A stretch of DNA of 64,000 nt from Lysobacteraceae bacterium SCN 69-320 (GCA_001725155.1 MEFP01000012.1:124001-188000); one strand, 5' to 3'; counted from the first letter of the stretch, positions 40,061 through 49,391 are shown. Numbers and translations are program-made. The notes: generated from the sequence alone by a model not told the origin.

Positions 40061-41400
40061 GCGGACCGAAGGTCGTACGCGTCGTCACGCGCGAGGAACG
40101 TCTGGCTGCCGCCAGGACCGCGCTGGCCCGGCTCGACAACGCGACCCGTGCCTGGACGGGGCAGGGCAGGGATGAAACGGAAACGAACGCGACGCGGGCC
40201 CGCCGCGACGCGCTCGCGGCCGCGCTGAACGGCAACGACCTCGCCGGTGTCGCCGAACGCATCGACGCGGAGACCGCCTTCCTGCGCAATGCGATCGAAA
40301 AACGCCGCCAGGATGCCATCGAGGCGAAAGCGGCCGCGCTGCAGCAGGCCCGGCAGCTGCGCGCGAACGCGCAGGCCCTGCTGCGCGAACTGGCCGCCAA
40401 GGGAGTCGGCGATGCCTCGCTCGATACCGCGCTGCGCCGGGTCCAGGCCGGCGAATGCAGCGCGGAGGACGCCGGACGCATCGTGCGCGAGGCGATCGGG
40501 AAACTCGTCGTACCCGCTGCGGCAGCGGTGCTCGACGAACGGCAGCGGCGCATCGCCGAGCGCCTGCGCGCGGCCGAGGAGCCGGCTGTCCATGCAATCT
40601 GGCAGGCGCCGGCCGATCCGCGCGAGCAGCGCCTGCGACGGATCGAGCAACGCCTCGCGGAGCTGTCGGGTCTGCTCGGTGACACGGCCGCTGCGGCGTT
40701 TGCGCAGCGGCTGCACGCGCTGGAATCCGCGCCGGCAGATGCGCGCGGCAATCTGCTCGCCGACAGCCTGATCGCCGACCTGCAGGCCGCCGTCGAGCAG
40801 GCGCGGCAGACCGCGGCACTGGCGAGGGCCGCGCAGGACCTGCTGGCGGAGATCGAATCCGCCGATGCCGTCGGGAGCCTGTCGACGCACGTCGACGCGT
40901 TGCGCCGGGCCATCGCCACCGGCGCTGCCGCAGCGCTGCGCGACGCGCTAGAGGCGGCCGGAGCGGCCTGGAAAACCCACGGCATGCAACAAGCGGCGCA
41001 GGCGCGCCGCGCGGCGATACTCGGCGGGCTGGCGGCCCTGGGCTATGAGGTGCATGAAGGCATGAACACGGCGCTGGCGAGGCAGGGACGCATCGTGCTG
41101 AAAAAACCGGCAATGACCGGGTTCGGCGTCGAGATCGCCGGCGCCGGCGACGCGGCGCGCCTGCAGGTCCGCGCCGTCGCGTTCGAACCCTCCCCCGACA
41201 GCCGCCGCGACCGCGACGCCGAGACCTCCTGGTGCGCGGACTTCCACCGGCTCGAAGCGATGCTCGCGCAGCAGGGGGACGGTGTGGCGGTGGAAAAGGC
41301 GCTTGCGATCGGCGCAACGCCGCTCAAGGTCGTCGAGGCGGCCGCGGGAAGCCCGGCCGCCATCGGACCGATGAGCCGCGACGCGCCGCATTTGCGCTAA
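40057..41400 (+). CDS. Coiled-coil protein of unknown function, N-terminus MSGPKVVRVVTREE
   Basis: ATGA overlap with the helicase fusion; 447 aa, heptad-rich Ala/Glu/Arg region and a globular C-terminus. Confidence 0.75.
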   Translation: MSGPKVVRVVTREERLAAARTALARLDNATRAWTGQGRDETETNATRARRDALAAALNGNDLAGVAERIDAETAFLRNAIEKRRQDAIEAKAAALQQARQLRANAQALLRELAAKGVGDASLDTALRRVQAGECSAEDAGRIVREAIGKLVVPAAAAVLDERQRRIAERLRAAEEPAVHAIWQAPADPREQRLRRIEQRLAELSGLLGDTAAAAFAQRLHALESAPADARGNLLADSLIADLQAAVEQARQTAALARAAQDLLAEIESADAVGSLSTHVDALRRAIATGAAAALRDALEAAGAAWKTHGMQQAAQARRAAILGGLAALGYEVHEGMNTALARQGRIVLKKPAMTGFGVEIAGAGDAARLQVRAVAFEPSPDSRRDRDAETSWCADFHRLEAMLAQQGDGVAVEKALAIGATPLKVVEAAAGSPAAIGPMSRDAPHLR

Positions 41401-41544
41401 GCCGATTCGGCACCGCGTCGGGCGTGTGCCGCGGACGCGACAGTTTGCCAACTGCGCCGTTCGTCACCTTGTGGACGCAGCGCCGTGACCGCACGGCCGG
41501 GGACTGCGTCCGCCGGATCGGCTCAACATCAGCTGGGGAATTTC

Positions 41545-43017
41545 ATGAAACGACGCTTGGGCGAGTGGATAGGCGCGGCGCTGCTGGCCGCGGCAGTACC
41601 GGCAACGGCCGTCGCGGCGCCGGCAGCGGATTCGGCGGCACTGTGCCCGCGCCTGGGCTGGTCGGAGTTCCTGCCGTCGTTCCTCAAACCCAAGGCCGCG
41701 TTTCCGACCGAGGACACGCCGATCGGCGCGGTCGACTGCCAGTTCCATCAATGGTCGTGGGAAGCGTTCGTCTGGGCGACCGCGCTCGACGCGCGCGGCG
41801 CGCCGCGCTTTCTCGGCCTGCCCACGATAGGCGATCTGTCCGCCGGCCGTTCCGCTGCCGGCCCGCGCACCCTGACCCTGGCCACGCGCGGCCTGCATGG
41901 ACACAACGGCGCGATCGAAGGCACCGGCGCGATCGTCGAAGCCGACGGCAACATGCTTGTGGCGGCGAACGGCTATCCGGTCTACGCGTCGGTACACATG
42001 AACGACAGCTACTTCGCGACGGTCAGGCGCAACCGAGTCGCCACCGGCGACTACCAGCGCAATCCGGATTCCGACTACTTCGACGTCGGCGCGGCGGTGT
42101 TCAAGGCCACCTGGCTGCGGCTGGAACCCGGCCAGGCGCCGCCCGACGGCGCCTTCGTGACCAAGGCCCAGGTGCCGGTGCTGACGACGTTCCTGACCGC
42201 CGACAACACGCTCTACGCGACGCCGGACGGCACGACCGTGACGGTCGACGTGGCGCTGGTCGGGCTGCATGTCGTCGGCCAGACCGTCAATCACCCGGAA
42301 TTCCTCTGGGCGACCTTCGAACACAAGGACAACTCGCCGCGCTTCCGGGACGGCAGCTTCGATCCGACCTCGACGGCCAGCGATCCGCGCAGCTATACGC
42401 TGTATCGCGGCGGCACGCCGTTCGACCAGACCAACCAGCCGAGCACGCAGACCACGGCCAGCAGCACGGCCTCGCCGCTGTCGGCGCCGAGCACCACGAT
42501 CACCACGACGCTCGCCGCCACGCCGACCTTCACGTTCGATCCGGAAACGCAGAAGTTCTCGCCGGCCAGCAATGCCGTGCTGGCCAACCGCACGGGCGGC
42601 GAAACGTTTTCGCCGGACGGTCCGGCCAACATCGACAAGATCAACACGGCCGCGCACACCTTGCTGAACCAGCAGCCGCCGGCGCAGCGCCGTTTCGCGA
42701 ACTACGACCTGATCGGCACGGTCTGGATGCAGCCCGGCGCCTTCGGTCTGACGAGCAACCAGAGCAACGCGGTCGGCTCGGTCAATCTGGCCAACGTCAC
42801 GGCCGAAACCTTCGTGCAGAACTTCACCGGCACGACGACCCCGTCCACGGTCGGCAACTGCTTCTCCTGCCATAACGCCACGACGTTCCAGGACGTCGCG
42901 CCGATGCCGAACCTGAAAGCGCGGCGCATCGCGATCAGCCACGTCACAGCGGCGGGTTCGCTGTATGCGGTGCCGAACCTGCTGTCGGTCAATCCGCCGC
43001 CGGCGCCGACGCCGTAA
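41545..43017 (+). CDS. Secreted protein with a single C-terminal c-type haem motif
   Basis: Signal peptide MKRRLGEWIGAALLAAAVPATAVAA; CFSCH at 42859-42873. Confidence 0.75.
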   Translation: MKRRLGEWIGAALLAAAVPATAVAAPAADSAALCPRLGWSEFLPSFLKPKAAFPTEDTPIGAVDCQFHQWSWEAFVWATALDARGAPRFLGLPTIGDLSAGRSAAGPRTLTLATRGLHGHNGAIEGTGAIVEADGNMLVAANGYPVYASVHMNDSYFATVRRNRVATGDYQRNPDSDYFDVGAAVFKATWLRLEPGQAPPDGAFVTKAQVPVLTTFLTADNTLYATPDGTTVTVDVALVGLHVVGQTVNHPEFLWATFEHKDNSPRFRDGSFDPTSTASDPRSYTLYRGGTPFDQTNQPSTQTTASSTASPLSAPSTTITTTLAATPTFTFDPETQKFSPASNAVLANRTGGETFSPDGPANIDKINTAAHTLLNQQPPAQRRFANYDLIGTVWMQPGAFGLTSNQSNAVGSVNLANVTAETFVQNFTGTTTPSTVGNCFSCHNATTFQDVAPMPNLKARRIAISHVTAAGSLYAVPNLLSVNPPPAPTP

Positions 43018-43041
43018 GGTTCCGCTCTGGCCGGCGGTGCG

Positions 43042-43085
43042 CCGGATCGTCGCCGTCGCGTCGTCCGCGACGGCGCACGATCCGG
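43042..43085. terminator. Long hairpin (19-20 bp stem, one bulge) between convergent genes
   Basis: ccggatcgtcgccgtcgcg-tcgtc-cgcgacggcgcacgatccgg, between stops at 43017 (+) and 43100 (-). Confidence 0.65.
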
Positions 43086-43099
43086 AACGGCCCCTCGCG

Positions 43100-43438
43100 T
43101 CAGCGGCTGCGGGTACGGGCCGCTTTCGGCTTTTCCTTCATGAACGTGACCTTCGCACCTTCCGGCAGCTGCGCCTTGAACGCCTCGAGCATGGCCTTCG
43201 CCGCGGCGTTCAGATGCGTTGCGGCGCCGCGGCTGGCCGTCGGGATCAGCGCGTGCAGGTTGGCCAGCGTCGTCGCATCGCGCAGCCAGGCGGGCTCCTT
43301 GCCGTCGATCAGAACCGGCGGGAGCGGATCTTCACGCCACCAGCGCCACGGCAACGTGCAGGGGACGTGGAAGCAGATTTCCCGCCCGAGATGGAAGGGC
43401 GGCGGACCGGGCAACCGGAAACAGACTCTCATGCACAT
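43100..43438 (-). CDS. Small hypothetical protein
   Basis: 112-aa ORF in a suitable gap with a convergent terminator; plausible composition, no recognised domain. Confidence 0.45.
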   Translation of the reverse strand: MCMRVCFRLPGPPPFHLGREICFHVPCTLPWRWWREDPLPPVLIDGKEPAWLRDATTLANLHALIPTASRGAATHLNAAAKAMLEAFKAQLPEGAKVTFMKEKPKAARTRSR

Positions 43439-43652
43439 GGCGGACTCCTTTGCGGCGGGTCATGCACCCGGCGAAGCGCGGGTGTACGACTACCGGTGCA
43501 TCGGAGACGTCCGATCTCGCAGGGTCGCAGCGCCGTCCTGAGCCGCGCCGGGCCCCGGCAATGCGGAAGCCGGCTGTTGCGGAACCGGCAGGCGCGTGCG
43601 GAGCCGGGCTCTGCGGTGCACGGCCGGCGCAATCGCCGGGGCGGATACCCCG

Positions 43653-46409
43653 TCAGCGCGTCGCAGCGATCCGCTCGATCTGCGCCAGGACCGGCGAGGC
43701 GGGAACCAGCTCGGAACGTACTTTTTCGCGGATCTGTGCGGCCAGCGCAGCACCGCTGCGGCGGCTCGCAGGATCGGCGACCAGCACTTCGGCGCGATCC
43801 AGCCGGGACAGCCAGGTGCGCGGGTCGGTGTCGCCGAGGGTTTCGTGCAGGAGGTTTTCCCCGGCCGTGAATTCGGCCAGCGCCGCGGTGCGGTCGCCAC
43901 GGTGCAGCAGCACATAGCCGTGTTCGCGCAGATATTCGGCGCGATCCAGACCGGTCAGCCGCGGCGCGGCGCTGGCCGACTGCAGCCGCTCCGCGGCGCG
44001 CTCGGGGTGACCGCTGCGCCGCTCCAGTTCGGCCAGCGCGATCAGCGACAAGGTCGTGTCCTCGGCATCGTCGCCCTGGGCCGCGGCGCGGTCGCGGTAG
44101 CTCGCCAGCAGCGGCTCGCGCGCCGCGTCGAGCTTGCCCATGCGCGTGAGCAGCACGCCGTAGTCGGCCAGCACGCGGCACAGCACGCGATCCCGCGCGG
44201 GCCAGGTCTTGCGGAACAGGGGCATTGCCTGCGCGTAGGAGCGCTCCGCGGCGGCGTAGTCGCCGAGCCGGCGCTGGGCGACCGCCAAGTTGTTGAGCAT
44301 CACGGCGTAGGAGATCGAGTCCTTGCCCATTTTCCTGTCGGCGATGGCCAGTGCCTGCCGGAACAGCGGCAGGGCTTCGCCCGAACGGCCGGCGTTGTTG
44401 AGCAGGCGGCCGAGCTGGTTGTAGCGCCAGGCCATTTCGGCGCTGTCGGCCGGATCGAGCCGGCGCAGGCCCTCCAGCGAGGTGCGCAGCGCCTGCTCGG
44501 CTTCATCCAGACGCCGCGCCTGGCTGTAGGTCGAGCCCAGTCCTTCCAGATTGGTGTAGTAGTCGATGTTGTCGTCGCCGTGAAGCGCCGCGCGCAGCGC
44601 GAGCTCGCGGCGGAAATAGTCGATCGACCGCGTGTAATCCTGCTTGGCCCGGAAATGCACGGCGAGCATGTCGATCGCTTCGATGGTTCCGTCGCTGTTC
44701 GGATCGGCCGCTTCGCGGATCTGCAGCGCGCGCAACAGCAGCGGTTCGGCTTCGGCGTACTGGGCGTCCTCGGACAACACGACGCCGAGCTGCAGGGCCG
44801 CACTGGCCAGTTCCGGCGAATCGGCGGCGGCGCGCGCGCTGATCAGCGCATAGGCCTCGCGCACGTCGGCCAGCGCGGCGGGCTTGTCGAAAGCGGCCTT
44901 GAGCAGCAGGGCGCGCTGCTGCAGCACGTCGGCGAGCGGCAGCGGACGATCGAGCTGGCGCTCCAGCGCGACGGCGCGGTCGAAGGTCGCGCGGGACAGA
45001 TCATTGTTGCCCAGCAGCCGCTCGACGCCGGCCAGGGTCGCATACAGCTCGGCCTGCACCGCGGGCTGGCCGGCGAGCTCGGTGTCGATGCGCGCGAGCG
45101 CCTGCTCCACGAGCGTGGACGTCGGCACTTCGCCGCTGCCGGCATCCGGATGCGCCGCATTGAGCACCGAGGTCAGGAACGCGCTGATCTGCCGCGCAGT
45201 CTGTTGCGCCTGCACGGCGCGGTCGCGCTCGGCGGTCGCGGCGCGCTCGGCCTGTTCGGCGCGGTCGCGGTCGGCCAGCGCGACCCGTTCGGCCTGCTCG
45301 GCGCGGTCGCGGTCGGCGACGACGCGCAGGGTGAAGCCCATGATGACGGCCAGGAACACCAGCGCCGTCATGACCCAGGCCAGATGGCGCTGCAGGAATT
45401 TGCGTGCGAGATACGGCGCATGCGCGCCCATGGCCTGCAGCGGCTCGCGCGCGAGATAGCGCGCGATGTCGTGCGCCAGGGCGTCGACGCCGGCATAGCG
45501 CTGCGCCGGATCGGCTGCGGTGGCGCAGGCGACGATCGCATCGAGCTCGTCGTCGCGGCGCGCAGCGGCTTCGCCGGCGCCGGCCAGCAGGGTCTGCATG
45601 GTGCGGCCGATGCCGTAGACATCGGCCGTCGTCGAAATGGCAGCGCCGCCGCGCTGCTCCGGGCTGGCGTAGTCCGGCGTGAACGCGCGCACCGGTTCCT
45701 CCGCGACGACCGCCGCCGCGCCGTCGTGCAGCAGCTGGGCGATGCCGAAGTCCAGCAGCACCGGGCGGCCCTGCGCGTCGACGAGAATATTGCTCGGCTT
45801 GATGTCGCAGTGAACGATCAGGCGCTGATGCGCGAAGCTCACCGCGGCGCAGACGTCGGCCATCAGGCGCAGGATCGCGGCCGGCCCAAGCGCATGACGC
45901 CGGCAGTGTTCGTCGATCGGCACGCCGTCGACGTAGTCGATGACCAGATACGGCTGGCCGGCCGGCGTCGCTCCGCCGTCGAGCAGGCGCGCGATGTGCG
46001 GATGGTTCAGTCGCGCGAGGATCTGCCGCTCGCGCGCGAGATAGGCCAGCGCCTCGCTGCTCGGCACGCCGCGCAGCAGCTTGATCGCGGCGGTGTGCTC
46101 GAAATGCCCGTCGCTGCGCTGGGCCAGGAACACGCTGCCCATGCCGCCGTGGCCGATGCGCCGCACCAGGGTCCAGGCGCCGAGCACATCGCCCGGTTCG
46201 CCCTCGTCGCCGGCGATCTCCTCGAGCATGCCGAGGATGGGGCGGCCCATCCGCATCGTGGTCTGCCGCTCGTTGCCGAGCAGCGCGCGCACCTCGGCGA
46301 CGATGTCGGCGGCATCGGCAGCGGCGAGATGCGCCTCGCGCTGCGCCGGCTCCAGGTCGGCGACGGCGCCGAACAGCGCCTTGATGCGTACGTAGCGCTC
46401 AGCCTCCAA
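43653..46409 (-). CDS. Transmembrane Ser/Thr protein kinase with periplasmic TPR region
   Basis: Intact kinase motifs 'IGHGGMGSVFLAQR', 'AAIKLL', 'HCDIKPSNIL', 'LLDFGIAQLL'; one TM segment; three 14-aa repeats (DRDRAEQAERVALA-like); TPR-like C-terminus. Confidence 0.88.
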   Translation of the reverse strand: MEAERYVRIKALFGAVADLEPAQREAHLAAADAADIVAEVRALLGNERQTTMRMGRPILGMLEEIAGDEGEPGDVLGAWTLVRRIGHGGMGSVFLAQRSDGHFEHTAAIKLLRGVPSSEALAYLARERQILARLNHPHIARLLDGGATPAGQPYLVIDYVDGVPIDEHCRRHALGPAAILRLMADVCAAVSFAHQRLIVHCDIKPSNILVDAQGRPVLLDFGIAQLLHDGAAAVVAEEPVRAFTPDYASPEQRGGAAISTTADVYGIGRTMQTLLAGAGEAAARRDDELDAIVACATAADPAQRYAGVDALAHDIARYLAREPLQAMGAHAPYLARKFLQRHLAWVMTALVFLAVIMGFTLRVVADRDRAEQAERVALADRDRAEQAERAATAERDRAVQAQQTARQISAFLTSVLNAAHPDAGSGEVPTSTLVEQALARIDTELAGQPAVQAELYATLAGVERLLGNNDLSRATFDRAVALERQLDRPLPLADVLQQRALLLKAAFDKPAALADVREAYALISARAAADSPELASAALQLGVVLSEDAQYAEAEPLLLRALQIREAADPNSDGTIEAIDMLAVHFRAKQDYTRSIDYFRRELALRAALHGDDNIDYYTNLEGLGSTYSQARRLDEAEQALRTSLEGLRRLDPADSAEMAWRYNQLGRLLNNAGRSGEALPLFRQALAIADRKMGKDSISYAVMLNNLAVAQRRLGDYAAAERSYAQAMPLFRKTWPARDRVLCRVLADYGVLLTRMGKLDAAREPLLASYRDRAAAQGDDAEDTTLSLIALAELERRSGHPERAAERLQSASAAPRLTGLDRAEYLREHGYVLLHRGDRTAALAEFTAGENLLHETLGDTDPRTWLSRLDRAEVLVADPASRRSGAALAAQIREKVRSELVPASPVLAQIERIAATR

Positions 46410-46968
46410 GGCCGAGCTCTCCGCGCAGCCAGGCGCGCGTGAAGCGCAGGTCGCGGTCGACCGAGGACAGCGACACGCCGAGCACCGCGGCGATCTGCTC
46501 GCGGTCCAGGCCGGCGAAATAGGTCAGGTGCAGCACCTGGGCGCCGCGCGGATCCAGCGTGTCGAGGCGGTTCAGGGCCTGGTCGAAGGCCAGCAGTTCC
46601 GCCGCCATCGACGGCTCGCCGCTGTCGATCAGCGACAGGCTGACGCCGACCGCCGCCTCGCCGCGCTTGGCGCTGCTGCGCGCGCGCGCGTGGTCGACGA
46701 GGGTGGAGCGGATGTATAGCGACATCGTCGCGAAGAAGTGCGCACGGTCCTTCCAGTCGCGCGGCGCATCGGCCACGCGCAGCAGTGCGTCGTGCAGCAA
46801 TTCGGTCGGCGTCAGGGTGACGGCCTGACTGCGGTTGCGCAGCCGCTGCACGGCGATCTGCTTGAGCTGGTCATAGGCCAGATCGACGACGCGATGGAAT
46901 GCCGCGCCTTCGCCGTCCTTCCAGTGGCGCAGCAGATCGGTCAGGGCGGGCGGCGGCGGTGGCGGCAT
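46399..46968 (-). CDS. ECF-family RNA polymerase sigma factor (kinase-linked type)
   Basis: 'LTPTELLHDALLRVAD', 'LDPRGAQVLHLTYFAGLDREQIAAVLGVSLSSVDRDLRFTRAWLR'; overlaps the kinase start by 11 nt. Confidence 0.88.
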   Translation of the reverse strand: MPPPPPPALTDLLRHWKDGEGAAFHRVVDLAYDQLKQIAVQRLRNRSQAVTLTPTELLHDALLRVADAPRDWKDRAHFFATMSLYIRSTLVDHARARSSAKRGEAAVGVSLSLIDSGEPSMAAELLAFDQALNRLDTLDPRGAQVLHLTYFAGLDREQIAAVLGVSLSSVDRDLRFTRAWLRGELGLGG

Positions 46969-47052
46969 GAGGGCAGGGCGGCAGTGAGCGAAGGCAGTGT
47001 ACGCGGGCGAACCAGGGCCGGCGGCGCCCGGCCGGCCCGGTCGCAGATACCC

Positions 47053-47646
47053 CTAGCGTTGATCGAGCTCGTGATGGATCAACACCACGCACTGGGAGGC
47101 GAACAGCATGCGCGACCCCAGCGAGATCTTCTTCGCGCCCTGGCGTTCCAGACTGTGAAACGTCTTCTTCGGCATCGGAATGTGGTCGGTCAGCAGGAAG
47201 CAGGGATTGGCGCCGAAGGCCTGCTCGCGGATCGGCGTGCCCTTGCGGTCCATGACGTAGAGCTGCAGGGTACCGGCCAGTTCCGCCACGAGCCGCTCGA
47301 AGCTGATCGTGCGCACGCTGACGCCGGTCTCGACCGGCCGCGTCTCCTCCTTGCCCATGCCGACCGACACGTCCAGCGCCCTGGCGACCTTGCCGAGCAG
47401 CGCCTGCTCGTGGAAGCCGCCGATGTCGTGCATCGCCTGGGCGTCGAAGCGGATCGTGCGGGAGTAGTCCGCCGTGCTCTCCAGCACCAGGTAGACCACG
47501 ACGTCGTCGCGGTGCGACTGCGCCACGAAGATCGCGTTCATCAGGGTGTGCGCGAGAATTTCGGTGTGCGCTTCCCTGCCGACGCCGGCGAGCAGCTTCT
47601 GGCTGTCCGTCGGGGCTGCGCGCGCTCTGAGTACGAAGGTTCGCAT
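47053..47646 (-). CDS. trmY: TrmY-like SPOUT RNA (pseudouridine) methyltransferase
   Basis: ATG 47646: MRTFVLRARAAPTDSQKLL..., 'CFLLTDHIPMPKKTFHSLERQGAKKISLGSRMLFASQCVVLIHHELDQ', matching the TrmY/DUF358 pattern. Confidence 0.75.
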   Translation of the reverse strand: MRTFVLRARAAPTDSQKLLAGVGREAHTEILAHTLMNAIFVAQSHRDDVVVYLVLESTADYSRTIRFDAQAMHDIGGFHEQALLGKVARALDVSVGMGKEETRPVETGVSVRTISFERLVAELAGTLQLYVMDRKGTPIREQAFGANPCFLLTDHIPMPKKTFHSLERQGAKKISLGSRMLFASQCVVLIHHELDQR

Positions 47647-47910
47647 GTCTGGGGCTGTCGTCGATTCCGTCCGGCCGGAAGGATACCGGACCGGGTTCCG
47701 GAACGTCGGCGCGGATCCACCGACGGCCCGCGCCCGCGCCGGGAACCGCCACCGCGCAGGACCGGGCGAGAGAAACCGCCTGCGCGACACACCTGGTTCG
47801 GCAGCCGCGAGCGCACCGGTCCTGCCGCGTCTGACGGCGCAGCGACAGACGCGTGCCGGCACGGGCCGCCGGCCGGGTGCGAGAAGTGGTACGCGCAGAG
47901 CACTTCAGGT

Positions 47911-47925
47911 TGGCACGGTGATCGC
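47911..47925 (+). promoter_or_regulatory. Candidate sigma-54 promoter tggcacggtgatcgc
   Basis: Matches TGGCACGrNNNTTGC with one mismatch in the -12 element; ~54 nt upstream of the ATG at 47979. Confidence 0.4.
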
Positions 47926-47978
47926 GGGCGTTGGCCGCCGGGACCGGCGCCGATCACACCATCCGGGAGGGGAGAGCG

Positions 47979-49274
47979 ATGAACGACAGCATCAGCGAGC
48001 GCGACGCCCCGAAGCGCGAAGGTAACAACGCCGCAGCGCCGCCGAACGGCGGCAGCGACGGGAAAGAAGGCGGGATCACCGCAACGATGTTCTGGGCCGG
48101 ACTGATCGGCGGCACCCTGATCATGGCGACGTCGTTCATTGCGCTCGGACTCGATTTCGCGCCGCCGCTGGTGTCGATACTCATCATCTGCAGCGGGCTG
48201 GCCATCGTGCTCTGCGTGTTCGGATCGAAAGCGTCGGATCGGAGAGTGAAGGGCCTGGCGATCGGCGGCGCCCTTGCCGCCTCCTGCTACTTGTTCCACA
48301 CGGTGACGGACCGCATCCAGATGTCGGTCGTCAAGATCGACATCAGCGGCATCACGCGCGGCGCCAGCGTCGACCTGTTCAGCAGCAGCGACCAGCAGAT
48401 CTTCGGCGCGCCGCGCCGCAAGTCCTACCAGTTCATCGCGTTCGCCGACGATCTCGACTCGAAATGGCTTTCGCTCGACATCGTTCTCGCCGCAACCCCG
48501 GACCTGCCCGAAGGACGCGAGATCCTGTTCGACTGTGTGCCGCGCTCGGCCATCGACCGCCACCTGGGCTCCCGCGAGACCGTGCAATGGCGCGTCGACA
48601 TGGACAAGGGCGAGCTCGTCGCCCACGGCAGCAGCCCGGTGCTGATCGCGCGGGTCGGTCCCTGCCGCAACGACGCCGCCATGGCTTCGCCGACGCGCTG
48701 GCCGTCGTTGATCGCGACGGCATACGCCCAGGCGCCGGCGAACATCGCGCAGAGTCTGCGCGACCTGGATGCCGACTCGACCGCGCTGCGGCGCGAGGCG
48801 CGCAAGGCCCTCGCGGCGCAGGGTTCCGACGGCGTCAAGCCGATCATGCAGCAGTGGACGGTCGCGAAGGACTCCTACCGCGTCAGGCTCGGCAGCACGG
48901 TCGCGCTCGCCGAAATGCTGCGCAGCCGACAGGACGATCGCAAGGCCGTCGGTGCGCAGCTCTCCGACAACGACCTCGAACTGATCACGCAAACCCTGTC
49001 CGACCAAGACCGTACCGTCCGCGTCTACGCCGGTGAGTTCCTGACCGACCTCGGCGACAAGCGCCTGGCGCCGATTGCGCTCCAGCAGCTGCGCACGGCC
49101 AGCGACGAAGGCCAGTACCAGCTTGCGCTCGTGCTCGAAAGCGTCGTGCCGGAACTGTCTCCCACCGAACGCGACCGGCTGCGCTCCGATCTGGCCCTCC
49201 TGCGCGCCGACGGCAGCCTGCGGCTCGGCCCGCAAACCCGGCAGAAGCTCGACGCCGTTGCCAATGCGAAATGA
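47979..49274 (+). CDS. Membrane-anchored protein of unknown function with HEAT-like C-terminus
   Basis: GGGAGGGGAG RBS before ATG 47979; two N-terminal TM segments; alpha-helical repeats at the C-terminus. Confidence 0.7.
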   Translation: MNDSISERDAPKREGNNAAAPPNGGSDGKEGGITATMFWAGLIGGTLIMATSFIALGLDFAPPLVSILIICSGLAIVLCVFGSKASDRRVKGLAIGGALAASCYLFHTVTDRIQMSVVKIDISGITRGASVDLFSSSDQQIFGAPRRKSYQFIAFADDLDSKWLSLDIVLAATPDLPEGREILFDCVPRSAIDRHLGSRETVQWRVDMDKGELVAHGSSPVLIARVGPCRNDAAMASPTRWPSLIATAYAQAPANIAQSLRDLDADSTALRREARKALAAQGSDGVKPIMQQWTVAKDSYRVRLGSTVALAEMLRSRQDDRKAVGAQLSDNDLELITQTLSDQDRTVRVYAGEFLTDLGDKRLAPIALQQLRTASDEGQYQLALVLESVVPELSPTERDRLRSDLALLRADGSLRLGPQTRQKLDAVANAK

Positions 49275-49368
49275 ACGACGACAAGGCAGCAGCGCGTCGC
49301 TCCTTGCGCCGGACGCCGGCGACAGCTTCCCGCACCGGCGCGGTGGCGCCGCTGACGACGGCCTGAAT

Positions 49369-49391
49369 GCCGGTGGCGGTTCGCCACCGGC
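49369..49391. terminator. Perfect 10-bp hairpin gccggtggcg-gtt-cgccaccggc
   Basis: ~95 nt downstream of the stop at 49274. Confidence 0.45.

Noticed and set aside
31297-41400. Assignment to BREX, DISARM, Zorya or Druantia
   Set aside because: No PglX/PglZ, DrmA/DrmB, ZorA/B or DruE-like features seen; only partial resemblance to Mokosh (STK-helicase), without a PLD nuclease.
45220-45350. Possible CRISPR-like or minisatellite repeat
   Set aside because: Three in-frame 42-bp units encoding DRDRAEQAERVALA-like coiled-coil repeats in the kinase; no spacers.
43653-46409. Kinase gene as part of the helicase system
   Set aside because: Opposite strand, separated by a strong convergent terminator, and already paired with an ECF sigma factor.
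43596-46442. 948-aa plus-strand ORF
   Set aside because: Antisense to the Ser/Thr kinase-TPR gene; low-complexity translation.
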